53,294 bases of DNA from positions 1 to 53,294 of the forward strand of contig JAAYDT010000027.1 in assembly GCA_012729145.1 (NCBI GenBank), written 5' to 3'. A program made the position numbers and the translations under genes. Below, in pieces: positions 33,371 to 43,000 of the stretch. Source of the stretch: Synergistaceae bacterium (GTDB lineage Bacteria; Synergistota; Synergistia; Synergistales; Thermovirgaceae). The first letter of the stretch is position 1; every line of letters begins with the position of its first letter. Under the pieces are notes generated by a model. It was not told the origin of the DNA and did not search any database. It saw nothing but the letters and a program-made list of their open reading frames with translations.

Positions 33371-34582
33371 TCACTCGGTAAGCGCATAGACCGTTACGTT
33401 GGGTGGATCTATATCGGCCAGTGAGACCCCCTTGGAACGAAGGGTTGTCTTGACCGGCACGGTTATCTTCTGGGAGACCAGGTTCGTTACGTCCACGTAG
33501 ACATCGACCGGACTACCCTTGACCTCGGCTGCATCAAGGTCTGACGGTGATCCTTCAAGGATCACGCTAACCTCGGAGGGTTCGACCCTCCAGCCGGGGT
33601 ATATGCTTCTACCGGAAAGCCTGACGGGCACCTTGGCATAGAGTCTCCTTTCGGTCCTTCCCGCGAGCAGTATCCTCACCCGCACCGATGGGTCTTCAAC
33701 GACCTGAACGTCATCAGCAGGATCTTCGACCGTGACGACCCTGGTGACGTCCGCCGAAAGCCCCGTTATGTCCAGGGGGCCAAGAAAGACCTGTTCGATC
33801 CTTTCGATAGACTCAAGAGGCCCCTGGATAGTCAGCTCCGGGGGGTCCACGACCACGGCTTCCACCTGGAAATCCTTCCCCGGATCGCCCTTCAGTTCCA
33901 CCCTGACAGGAACGACCCTCCTGGGGAAACCTCTGACCAGGCTGTAGGAGAGATCAGCCTCGGCAGGCTCTATCATAAAGGGAGTTCTCTGGTCCCTGTC
34001 GGGGGATGACACAATGGGCAGTGTGAGTTCCTTCTCCTGAAGCAGCTGTTCCAGGGTTGGGACCACCCAGACATTCTCCAGGGAAGAGAGCAAGTGTTCA
34101 GGCCCCTTGACGGTAACCTCCATGGGAGCGACCCTCTGCTCCTCAAGCCGGTATCCCGGAGGAAGGCCATCGGGCACAAGCAACCTGACAGACAGCACCC
34201 TGGATCCCAGTCGGGTAAGGTCAAGGTCGACAAAGGGCGGAGATACCTCGACCAACCTCAGTCCTGAGGGAAGTATCGCCTGGACGGGCCTGCGATGAGA
34301 TCCAGGTCCCAGGCCCTTGAGATCTATCTGGGACGCGATGGTTTCCGTCAGGGAGAAGGCCGTCTCCCTCGTTCCCGATACCTGGATGTCCACTTCACGG
34401 ACCCCGCTGGATACGGACATGTCCACAGGGACGTTGAGGAACTCAAGAGGTACCGTAACAGTCCTTACTATCTCGGTGCCCCGGTCAGAGGCCAGGTAGA
34501 ACCAGACCAGCACAGCCACCAGAACTGAAACCACCTTGAGGAAGAGCCTGGAGGACAGGAGACGGTCAATCGATCTCATCAT
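33371..34582 (-). CDS. cdaR: YbbR-domain protein CdaR, regulator of diadenylate cyclase
   Basis: Extracytoplasmic partner of CdaA. One N-terminal membrane anchor (about 10-30, LFLKVVSVLVAVLVWFYLAS) is followed by several YbbR repeats of roughly 80 residues, recognised by phrases such as VTVPLEFLNVPVDM, EVDIQVSGTRE, PPELTIQGPLESI, PSEVSVILEG and ITVPVKTTL. The start at 34582 or 34579 (two adjacent ATGs) overlaps the cdaA stop, with GGGAGGGG upstream. A longer frame to 34660 lies inside cdaA. Length is 403 aa. Effect on CdaA (positive or negative) differs between species and is not visible here. Confidence 0.9.
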   Translation of the reverse strand: MMRSIDRLLSSRLFLKVVSVLVAVLVWFYLASDRGTEIVRTVTVPLEFLNVPVDMSVSSGVREVDIQVSGTRETAFSLTETIASQIDLKGLGPGSHRRPVQAILPSGLRLVEVSPPFVDLDLTRLGSRVLSVRLLVPDGLPPGYRLEEQRVAPMEVTVKGPEHLLSSLENVWVVPTLEQLLQEKELTLPIVSSPDRDQRTPFMIEPAEADLSYSLVRGFPRRVVPVRVELKGDPGKDFQVEAVVVDPPELTIQGPLESIERIEQVFLGPLDITGLSADVTRVVTVEDPADDVQVVEDPSVRVRILLAGRTERRLYAKVPVRLSGRSIYPGWRVEPSEVSVILEGSPSDLDAAEVKGSPVDVYVDVTNLVSQKITVPVKTTLRSKGVSLADIDPPNVTVYALTE

Positions 34583-35411
34583 TCTCGGTTCCCCTCCCTG
34601 AAAAGACCGAGCCCAGCCTCTCCTTGACACCCTCCATGGCCGATCCCGTCCCTGTCGCATGGGCGAAGTAGTGCATGAGGAGCCTTCTTATCTGCCCCTC
34701 CTTCAGCTCCCTTGAAAGATGGCCGTTGATCGCAAGGGCGACCTCTCCCCGCTCCTCGGAAACTACCAGCGCCATGGCATCGGAAACCTCCGTTACGCCC
34801 AGGGCGGCACGATGCCGGGTCCCTATCCACCTTGAAAGGTTGCTGTTCTCTGTCAGGGGCAGGTAACACGCGGCGGCGATAACGCTCTGCCTGTCAAGAA
34901 TGGTCGCACCGTCGTGGAGGGGGTTCCCCGGCCAGAAGATGGAGACCAGAAGATCCTGGGATATCTCTCCCCCTATCTGGACGGCGGATCTCCATATATC
35001 CTTCAGGCCTGTGTCCTTCTGGAAGACCAGGATAGCTCCTATCTTACGGCTCTGAAGGAAGAGGAGAGCCCGGGTTATCTCGTCGGTCAGCTGGGCCGCC
35101 CTCTCCTCTGCCTGACGGCGCCTCCAGATGTTGCCCCGTCCGAGCTCCTCGAGCATCCTCCTTATCTCGGGCTGGAAGACGATAGGGATGGCTATGATGA
35201 AGACCCCCAGCATCCTTCCCAGGATCCATGAGAGTGCGGCAAGCTTCATCAGCCGTGCGGTTGCGAAGAGGAGGCCGATGACGAAAAGCCCCTTAACAAG
35301 CTGCATGGCACGGGTATCCACAAGCAGGAGAAGCAGCCTGTAGACAATAAATGCGATTATCGCGATATCAATGAAATCCTGCCAGCGTATGGACTCAAGG
35401 ATCCCGGACAA
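34566..35411 (-). CDS. cdaA: Diadenylate cyclase CdaA
   Basis: Makes c-di-AMP from two ATP. Three N-terminal membrane helices (about 12-32, 38-53 and 62-80) precede the DAC domain, which carries both catalytic motifs: HDGAT (D167-G168-A169) and GTRHRAALG (R199-H200-R201). The C-terminal 30 residues form a charged tail. The start is TTG at 35411, with AGGAGT seven bases upstream. Length is 281 aa, typical. It is cotranscribed with cdaR and glmM; the likely degrading enzyme PgpH is at 14299-16350. Confidence 0.96.
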   Translation of the reverse strand: MSGILESIRWQDFIDIAIIAFIVYRLLLLLVDTRAMQLVKGLFVIGLLFATARLMKLAALSWILGRMLGVFIIAIPIVFQPEIRRMLEELGRGNIWRRRQAEERAAQLTDEITRALLFLQSRKIGAILVFQKDTGLKDIWRSAVQIGGEISQDLLVSIFWPGNPLHDGATILDRQSVIAAACYLPLTENSNLSRWIGTRHRAALGVTEVSDAMALVVSEERGEVALAINGHLSRELKEGQIRRLLMHYFAHATGTGSAMEGVKERLGSVFSGRGTENDEID

Positions 35412-35429
35412 GCTATCACTCCTGACAGT

Positions 35430-36503
35430 TCAGCTGTTAATGATCCTTTTCCTGACATAGGGCGAAGTTGTGGCCGCCAGAACGGCGCCGTAATCCGGAA
35501 CGAAGGATATAGTATCACCCGGTTCAAGGGAACCCCTGAGATCTTCTGCGTCGAGAGTCAGATGATCGCTGGAGGCTCCGATAATGGACAGCCCCTCATC
35601 AACAGGGGTAAGCCCCTCGGGTCTGACATCCTGCCTCCCCATTGCGACTATGGCCCGCCTTCTCACTCCCCTGTCCCTGAAGACCTGGACGTTCCCGAAG
35701 GCATCGGTCCCGGTCTCTCCGATCGGCATGGAGGGTTTCCTCCTGACCTCTACCACCTCGGCCGTTATCCTTATTGCGTCGTTCTCCAGGTATGGTATAA
35801 GCCTGCTCCGGGTTATATCTGTCCCCAGAAGTATACCTTCACCCACTCGCAGCTGGTTGACCCCCTCGGGAACAATGCCCTTCTCCACCAGCATCAGCGT
35901 AGACGTCGCGCCTCCTGATACGACTCCCAGCGGGCACTCCAGGAACGAGGAAAGCTCTTCCCCGGTCCTGACGAGGAGAGACAGGTTCTTCTCCGTAGGG
36001 AGTACCCCCGAAAGACATCCAAGGTTGCTCCCCACCCCCAGATACCGGACCCTGCGGCATTGTCTTATCGCTTCTGCCATCTCCTCAACACCATCGGGCC
36101 AAATACCCTCGCGAAGATCGCCAAGGTCCACCATAACTATGATGCCAACCTCTGTCCCGGCTTCCCTGCAGGCACTGTCTAGCATCAGGACCGAGCCTGG
36201 CATGGAGATCAGGCAGCTATCGGCTGTCTCCGCCACTTCGTCCATCTCGCCCGGCATTGGGATCCTCAAAAGCATCATGGGATTATTGAACCCGAAAAGG
36301 CGGAGTTTTCGGATATTGTCTACACGACTGTCGGCCAGCCCTTGACAACCTCCCTCAAGCATCGCCGACGCCACAGCCGGATGGGCGCTGACACCCTTGG
36401 TAACACCCCAGACGCGTATGCCCTTGTCTGCACAGAGTTTGACCACTGTTTCAGTGTTTTTCGATATAACTCCCGTATTGATGCAGATCTCCGGATACCT
36501 CAT
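35430..36503 (-). CDS. PLP-dependent alanine/ornithine racemase-like protein
   Basis: Fold III PLP enzyme with the alanine racemase N-terminal barrel. The likely PLP lysine sits in WGVTKGVSAHP, and SGGATSTLMLVEKG and QLRVGEGILLGTD match the ornithine racemase (Orr) subgroup more than classical Alr. At 357 aa it is close to Orr-type length. Ornithine racemization feeds ornithine fermentation in some anaerobes, which would suit an amino-acid fermenter, but the substrate is inferred only. The ATG at 36503 has a weak ribosome site, and a TTG two codons earlier is an alternative. It lies between nfo (53 bp upstream) and cdaA (18 bp downstream). Confidence 0.78.
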   Translation of the reverse strand: MRYPEICINTGVISKNTETVVKLCADKGIRVWGVTKGVSAHPAVASAMLEGGCQGLADSRVDNIRKLRLFGFNNPMMLLRIPMPGEMDEVAETADSCLISMPGSVLMLDSACREAGTEVGIIVMVDLGDLREGIWPDGVEEMAEAIRQCRRVRYLGVGSNLGCLSGVLPTEKNLSLLVRTGEELSSFLECPLGVVSGGATSTLMLVEKGIVPEGVNQLRVGEGILLGTDITRSRLIPYLENDAIRITAEVVEVRRKPSMPIGETGTDAFGNVQVFRDRGVRRRAIVAMGRQDVRPEGLTPVDEGLSIIGASSDHLTLDAEDLRGSLEPGDTISFVPDYGAVLAATTSPYVRKRIINS

Positions 36504-36555
36504 GGCCAACTGTACCGCCCCGCTTTCCTGGCTTCTATTCCACTAACATTCTCAC

Positions 36556-37398
36556 TCAATGGCCCCTCATTTTTCTGAGAAGGGCAATATTCCCCTCGTC
36601 ACCGGGTCCGCCCTTCGGGGTCTCGAGCAGGCACGGAGTATCCTCCCACTTTGGATCGGAAACAATGCAGGAGAAGAGCTCTGTGCCTATGAAACCTTCC
36701 CCGATATGCTGATGCCTGTCCCGCCGGCTTCCCATCTCCGTCCGGGAGTCGTTGAGGTGCCAGCATCCGATCCTTCCCAGTCCGATATGCCTCTCCACGG
36801 ACCTGAGAAGCCGGTCGTAGGACGAGCGCCCCCGCAGCTCGTGACCTCCGGCGAAGAGGTGGCACGTATCAAGGCACACCCCGGTGCGTGAGATATCGCC
36901 CACCCTGTCAAGTATCCATGCCAGGTCCTCTATTGTCGAGCCAACGGAGTGGCCCTGGCCCGACATGGTCTCCAGAAGGACCCTGGCTCTCATTCTTGGT
37001 GTCCTCTCGATGGCCCGCCTCAATCCTTCGGCCACCAGTTTTCTGCCATTGTCCAGTCCATCCCCCAGGTGAGATCCCGGGTGCAGTACCAGGTCATCGA
37101 TACCCAAAGCTTCACATCGGGCGATCTCTTCCACCAGGGCCGCGATACTTTTCTCCCGGGTTTCCTTAACCGACGCCAGGTTAAGAAGATAGGACCCATG
37201 GGCGACCACCTTCCTGATGCTGCTCTTCGCCCATGCAGCCATGAACCTCGTCGCGGCCGGCTCCGGTATGGGAAAGGCCCGCCACTGGAGCTGGTTCTTG
37301 GTAAAGATCTGGATGGCCTCGCAGCCCAGGGCTTCTCCTCTTTCGATCGCTTTCCACAGACCCCCGGCAACGGAGACATGGGTACCGATCAGGGACAT
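36556..37398 (-). CDS. nfo: Endonuclease IV (apurinic/apyrimidinic endonuclease)
   Basis: Zinc-dependent AP endonuclease of base excision repair. The N-terminal IGTHVSVAGGLWKAIERGE, HGSYLLNLAS, LVLHPGSHLGDG, LLETMSGQGHSVGSTIEDL, VCLDTCHLFAGGHELRG and HLNDSRTEMGSRRDRHQHIG give the full set of metal ligands. The start at 37398 (MSLIGTHV) follows AAAGGGG and overlaps the NUDIX stop by ten bases; the longer frame to 37470 lies inside that gene. Length is 280 aa, as expected. Confidence 0.96.
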   Translation of the reverse strand: MSLIGTHVSVAGGLWKAIERGEALGCEAIQIFTKNQLQWRAFPIPEPAATRFMAAWAKSSIRKVVAHGSYLLNLASVKETREKSIAALVEEIARCEALGIDDLVLHPGSHLGDGLDNGRKLVAEGLRRAIERTPRMRARVLLETMSGQGHSVGSTIEDLAWILDRVGDISRTGVCLDTCHLFAGGHELRGRSSYDRLLRSVERHIGLGRIGCWHLNDSRTEMGSRRDRHQHIGEGFIGTELFSCIVSDPKWEDTPCLLETPKGGPGDEGNIALLRKMRGH

Positions 37399-38018
37399 TG
37401 GGACCCCTTTATATCCCCGTCCTTCAGGGTCCGGATAAGGTTGAGGATTATCCAGGCCGTCGCCCCCCATATGTTCACTCCGTCGCCGATCCGGAAAACA
37501 GGGTAGCTCAGGACCTTGCCCTCCCTGGTGAAGTTCTCCATGACGGGGGCCCGTTCCAGTGCCTTCAGGGGAACCTCCAGAACGCTCTTCACTTCGTGAC
37601 TGTCCGGCGACAGGTCACCCGGACCTATACCGGAGGGGATCAATCCCACCACAGGGAATAGCGAAAAATCGCTCGAATAGGCCCTGACCTCCGGCAGTGT
37701 CCCGACTATCTCCACTCTCTCTCCGGGGATCCCCGTCTCCTCGGTGAACTCTCTGAGAGCTGTGTCCACTGGACCCCGGTCCCTCTTCTCCATGGCACCC
37801 CCGGGAAAGGCTATCTGTCCCGGATGTCTTCTCAGAGAAACTGACCGCTCCAGCAGGAGAAGGAAGAGTTCACCATCCCTCGGGAAGACTGGGACAAGCA
37901 CGGCACTCTTCCTTCCAGAACTATCTGAAAGGTCCTTCCAACCCCTGTCGATCCCTGAGGAGGGAATTTTCGAAAGAATGGACCGGAGCCTCGTGGCCCC
38001 TTCCCGATCATTTGCCAT
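37389..38018 (-). CDS. NUDIX hydrolase, CoA pyrophosphatase (NudL) type
   Basis: The CoA-pyrophosphatase signature LERSVSLRRHPGQIAFPGG directly precedes a Nudix box (GGAMEKRDRGPVDTALREF then TEETGIPG), which points to CoA and its derivatives as substrates. The 209-aa protein from MANDREGA overlaps the pyk 3' end by 11 bases, and a longer frame to 38069 lies within pyk. The ribosome site is poor, so coupling to pyk translation is likely. Its downstream neighbour nfo overlaps by ten bases. Confidence 0.87.
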   Translation of the reverse strand: MANDREGATRLRSILSKIPSSGIDRGWKDLSDSSGRKSAVLVPVFPRDGELFLLLLERSVSLRRHPGQIAFPGGAMEKRDRGPVDTALREFTEETGIPGERVEIVGTLPEVRAYSSDFSLFPVVGLIPSGIGPGDLSPDSHEVKSVLEVPLKALERAPVMENFTREGKVLSYPVFRIGDGVNIWGATAWIILNLIRTLKDGDIKGSQCP

Positions 38019-39777
38019 CGGAATGAAGCCTGACCATCCCCCGTAGCACGACCCCGCGCCTCCCGTCAACGGTCACGATCATGCCATCGTCCAGAACGGA
38101 GATTGCATCGGCGGCGGAAACAATGCAGGGGATCCGGAGTTCAAGGCATACGATCGCGGCATGACTCGTCAGGCCGCCTTCCTCGCATATGACGGCAGAG
38201 GCCTTCCTCATGGCCGGCACGTAATCCTTGTCGGTTTGCCTCGTTACCAGTATGGCCCCGTCCTTCATCTTGCGATCGGCCTCAGCGGCCGAAAGAGCCT
38301 TCACGACTTCGCCCGAGGCATCCCTCTTGAGAAGCGAGAGCCCCTTGAGGAGTATCTTCGCCACTGTAAGGACCTGTATCGAGTTCGTGGTCCCTGGACT
38401 TCCTATGGGGTAGCCCGCCGTGGCAACCACCATGTCCCCCTCCCTGAGAAGGGATCCCTTCCGGGCTATCTCGATGGCCGACGTAAGGGCTGTCTCCAGG
38501 TCCTTCTCCCTTGGGACGAGGAGGGGTTCTACACCCCAGACCAGGGTCAGGTACCTCAATGTCTCCTGGTGGGGTGTTGCCCCAATTATGGGGGCTCCTG
38601 GCCTGTATTTGCTGACCATCTGGGCCGTAACCCCGCTCTGGGTCAGAGAGAGGACAGCCTGGGACTTCATCTGGTCGGAGATCATTCCCGCGGCCTTGCT
38701 GACTGCGTCGGGTATCCCCGGAGCTCCGGTCTGGAGCGGGATAGCCCTTCTCCAGGGAGACTCCCCCTCCTCGGTTTTCCTGATGATCCTTGACATGGTC
38801 TCCACCGACAGCACAGGATGAGCGCCATTGGCCGTCTCGCCAGAGAGCATGAGGGCATCCGCTCCGTCAAGAACAGCATTGGCAACATCGCTTGCTTCGG
38901 CCCTGGTGGCCCTCACGTTCCTTATCATCGAATCCAGCATCTGGGTAGCGACAATGACGGGCTTTCCGTGGAGGCGGCACCTGTCGATGATCATCTTCTG
39001 CACCAGGGGGACTTCCTCCAGGGGTATCTCCACCCCCAGATCGCCCCTGGCCACCATCATGCCGTCCACTACCTCGATTATCTCCTCTATGTTATCCACT
39101 GCCTCGCGGGTCTCGATCTTTGCGATTATCCTCAGGTTGCCCCCTATCTCCTCGAGCACCCGGCGGACCTCCATGATGTCGGACCTGTCGCGGACAAAGG
39201 AGAGGGCTATCAGGTCCATCTTCTTCTCCAGGGCCCAACGGACGTCATCGACATCACGGGGAGTTAGGATGGGGAGCGAAATCTTCGCTCCAGGTACGGA
39301 GATTCCCTTCCTTTCGCCCAGTTCACCGCCGACGTTGACTCGGCAGATGATGTCCTTCCCTGCAACTTTTTCGACAGTGAGGTGAAGGGTGCCGTCGTCT
39401 ATGAAGAGGGCCTGCCCCCGGGCGACCTCACCGGACAGACCCGGGTGGCTTATCCAGACCCTGGATGCGTCCCCCTCCTCGACAGGTTCTGAGGTAAGGA
39501 TAATGGTCTTGCCGCTCTCGATCACGACCGGCATACGTCCCCTGAGGGTCCCGGTCCTGATCTCGGGTCCCTTGGTGTCTATCATGGTCCCTATCGGCCT
39601 GTCCAGCTCCTTCTCCAGCCTCCTGACCCTGTCAAGGTGCTTTTCATGGGTATGGTGATCCCCGTGACTAAAGTTCAGGCGGGCTACATCCATGCCCGCC
39701 TGAACCATCCTTTTCAGAATCTCGTATTCTTCGCAGGCCGGCCCAAGGGTACAGACGATCTTAGCTCGTTTCTTCAT
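38008..39777 (-). CDS. pyk: Pyruvate kinase with C-terminal PEP-utiliser domain
   Basis: Converts PEP and ADP to pyruvate and ATP. The core has [65 protein letters not shown] and [17 protein letters not shown] roughly 90-residue C-terminal extension carries a PEP-utiliser mobile domain with [20 protein letters not shown]. Such a domain occurs on pyruvate kinases of Bacillus and other Firmicutes. Length is 589 aa, against about 475 without it. The gene starts inside the 3' end of mtrB (17-bp overlap), with AAAAGGA before its ATG. Confidence 0.97.
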   Translation of the reverse strand: MKKRAKIVCTLGPACEEYEILKRMVQAGMDVARLNFSHGDHHTHEKHLDRVRRLEKELDRPIGTMIDTKGPEIRTGTLRGRMPVVIESGKTIILTSEPVEEGDASRVWISHPGLSGEVARGQALFIDDGTLHLTVEKVAGKDIICRVNVGGELGERKGISVPGAKISLPILTPRDVDDVRWALEKKMDLIALSFVRDRSDIMEVRRVLEEIGGNLRIIAKIETREAVDNIEEIIEVVDGMMVARGDLGVEIPLEEVPLVQKMIIDRCRLHGKPVIVATQMLDSMIRNVRATRAEASDVANAVLDGADALMLSGETANGAHPVLSVETMSRIIRKTEEGESPWRRAIPLQTGAPGIPDAVSKAAGMISDQMKSQAVLSLTQSGVTAQMVSKYRPGAPIIGATPHQETLRYLTLVWGVEPLLVPREKDLETALTSAIEIARKGSLLREGDMVVATAGYPIGSPGTTNSIQVLTVAKILLKGLSLLKRDASGEVVKALSAAEADRKMKDGAILVTRQTDKDYVPAMRKASAVICEEGGLTSHAAIVCLELRIPCIVSAADAISVLDDGMIVTVDGRRGVVLRGMVRLHSDGK

Positions 39778-40021
39778 TCCTTTTCCCGCTTTCGACAGCC
39801 CCGTGGGCTGTAAGAATTAGGGCCTTTCCCCTGATCTTCATGGCTGAGGTGAACTCAGTGAACTGGGCTATCCAGACCTCACCGGCATCAAGCTTCTCCG
39901 AGTGGGCGAACTTCGTCTCCTGACCTCTCGTCATACCTATCACCGAGACCCCGTTCTCCAGAGCCTTAACGACAATGAAATCAGAAAGGACCGAAGGCTT
40001 ACCGTTATTCTCCACGCGCAT
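39761..40021 (-). CDS. mtrB: Tryptophan RNA-binding attenuation protein (TRAP)
   Basis: An 86-aa homologue of Bacillus MtrB, the 11-mer ring that binds (G/U)AG repeats in RNA when loaded with tryptophan. The alignment is ungapped over the core: [20 protein letters not shown] and [22 protein letters not shown]-contact residues K43, K62 and R64 (Bacillus K37, K56, R58) are kept. Tryptophan-pocket positions T31, Q53, T55 and S59 (Bacillus T25, Q47, T49, S53) are also kept, so both activities are expected. It differs by a longer N-terminus and W50 in place of Ile. It lies 47 bp after dnaE and overlaps pyk, with GAGGAGGAGAGGAA before the ATG. No trp gene or clear target leader is in this window. 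Confidence 0.94.
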   Translation of the reverse strand: MRVENNGKPSVLSDFIVVKALENGVSVIGMTRGQETKFAHSEKLDAGEVWIAQFTEFTSAMKIRGKALILTAHGAVESGKRNEETS

Positions 40022-40068
40022 TTCCTCTCCTCCTCAGCGCCCTTGACAAAGGGGCTACCTACCCTATT

Positions 40069-43000
40069 TTATACCACCTCGATACCTCCGCCGGAAATCT
40101 CCATTATCTTTGCGGAAAGATCTTGGGAGGGTTCAACGTTAAGGTCCCTGGCCCTCAGTATCGCTTTTTTCCCTCCAACAGCTACTTCCAGGAGCACGCT
40201 GGCATCCCCTGGGTGCCCCTTGAGCTCCCGGTACACTTCTCTAAGCCTACCGTTAAGGGCCGGACCGTCGGGAAGGATCCTGAGCCGGAGCCACCTTCTG
40301 GCGTTGCCCTTCAGCTCCTCGACGGTCATTATCTTTTCTGCGATCAGCGACAGTCCTTCCCTTGTCCTGGGTGCCCCTTTGACAATGACAAGCTTTCCCT
40401 TCTCCGGAAGTGTTATGCCCGACCAGGTCCTCGGGAAACAGACCACCTCTATCTTCCCTGAAGAGTCCTCGATCTCCAGGATGCCCATGCGGTCACCCTT
40501 CCTGGTGAACTTCTCCTGGATCCCCACCAGTATCCCGGCCACAACGGCAGGGCAGTTCTCAGCCTTCCAGCATGCCAGGTCCGGAATGGAACAGGTGCTG
40601 TATGGCTGAACTTCCTTCTCGTACTGATCGAAGGGGTGTCCCGAAATATAGAGACCGGTGGCCTCCTTCTCCATCTCCATCCTGGTATGGAGGTCGTAGT
40701 CCTCCACCTCCAGCAGGACCGGGCCCTCCTCCTCGGCAAGGTCTTCAAGGCCCAGCAACTGCTGGCTGCGGCAGTCCGATGCCCTTCTCTGGGCAAGTTC
40801 GAACATCCCCGGGAGGGACTCCATGAGCTGACGCCTGTTGGAGGTTATGGAATCGAAGGCACCCGCCCTTACAAGGTTCTCCATGACTGCTCTTCCTACG
40901 ACCCTGGTGTCGACACGGTTTATGAAATCCCAGAGAGACAGGAAGGGCCCCTTCTCCCTTACCCCGATAATATGGACCACCGTCGGATCCCCCAGCTTCG
41001 AGACTGCGCTCATACCGAACAGGATCACGTCCCCGTCAACGCTGAAGTTGGCCTCGGACCTGTTGACGTCGGGAGGCAGTACCTTTATTCCGGAGTTCCT
41101 TACAGCCCTTATGTGTCCTGCCAGGGTATCCAGTTTGGAGTGAATGTGGCTGGAGAGGAAGGCCGCATAGAATTCGCTGGGGAAATGGGCCTTCAGGAAG
41201 GCCGTCTGGTAAGTGATCATCGCATAGGCAGCGCTGTGGGATTTATTGAAACCGTAGCCGGCGAACTCCTGGACCAGGTCGAAGATATGCTCCGCGTCGG
41301 AGTGACTGACCCCGCTACCAACGCACCCCTCCACGAACTGCTTCCTCTGGGTCTCCATGACATCGGCCTTCTTCTTGCCCATGGCCCTGCGGAGGAGGTC
41401 GGCCTCACCGAGAGTGTATCCAGCAAGCCTCGCCGCGCACTCCATGACCTGCTCCTGGTAGAGGATCATGCCGTAGGTCTCCTTAAGGACATCCTTCAGC
41501 TTTTCGTGGAGCCAGGATATATCCCTTCTCCCATGCTTGCAGTCTATGTACTGCTCCACCATTCCGCTGCCAAGGGGACCGGGCCGGTAGAGAGCAAGCA
41601 CGGCTATCAGATCCTCGAAACAGTCAGGGCGAAGCTGTTTAAGGAGTTGCCTCATGCCTGAGGATTCCAGCTGGAAGACCCCCAGCGTGTCGGCACGGCA
41701 GAGCATGTCGAAGGCAGGCTGGTCGTCGGGGGGGATCGAGTAAACATCCGGGGCCTTCTTGCCGTTGCGGGTGATGTTCGACAGGGTCTCCTCGATCATT
41801 GACAGGGTCCTGAGACCCAGAAAATCCATCTTTACAAGACCGAGCTTCTCCAGGGGCTCCATGGAGTACTGGGTCACTATCTGAGCCTCGCCTATCCTTC
41901 GAACAGGAACAACTTCCGTGAGCGGCTCCGGGGTGATCACTATTCCTGCTGCATGCTGGGAGCAGTGTCTCGCGAGCCCCTCTATCCTTGACGCGTAATC
42001 GAGCAGTTTGCCCACCGAAGGATCTTCCTTCTTTGCCTGCTTCAGGTCAGGTGACTGCTCCACGGCCTCCTCGATGGAGACCGCTCCTGAGGGAACAAGC
42101 TTGGCGATCCTGTCCACGTCGGGGTACTTCATGTCCAGGGCCCTTCCTACATCCCGGATGGCAGCCCTGCTCTTCATCCGGTCAAAGGTTATTATCTGCG
42201 CCACGTGGGATCGTCCGTACTTCTCCACAATGATCTCAAGGACGCGGTCCCGCCCCCTGTCCGATATGTCCGTGTCTATATCGGGCATGCTTATCCTCTC
42301 CGGATTGAGGAACCTTTCAAAGAGCAGGCCGTACCTTAGGGGGTCGATCTCAGTGATCCTGAGAGAGAAGGCCACCAGGGAACCCGCAGCAGAACCTCTC
42401 CCCGGGCCGACGGGGATCGACTCCTCCTTTGCGGAGTGGATGATGTCGGAGACGATCAGGAAGTAACCGGCGAACCCCATCTGGTTGATCACGTTCAGTT
42501 CATAGTCCAGCCTCTCGAGATACTCCCTGGGGACAGACAGCTCGCCGAAACGGGCCTTTAGCCCCTCATGGGACCTTATATGGAGCTCCTCCTCGAGGGT
42601 TGTCCCCTTTCGGACCTCAACCCTGGGCAGTCTGTAGGCCCCGAAGGTGAAGTCCACGTTGCACCGTTCCGCTATTGCCACGGTGTTCTCCAGTGCCTGT
42701 GGGACATCTTTGCCAAAGAGGGACCACATCTCCTCCGGTGAGCGCAAATAGAAATCGTCGGCCCCGAAACGGTACCTGTTAGGGGTGTTCACTGTAGAGT
42801 TCGTCTGGACACAGAGCAGAACGTCGTGCCAGGAGGCATCCCCGGCCTCCAGGTAGTGGGCGTCGTTGGTCGCTATCAGGGGGATGCCCGTCCGGGAGGA
42901 CATCTTTATCAGGGCCCTGTTCGCTGCCGCCTGTTCGGGGATCCCGTTGTGCATTATCTCGAGGAAGAAGTTGTCCTCGCCGAAGATGTCACGGTACAGC

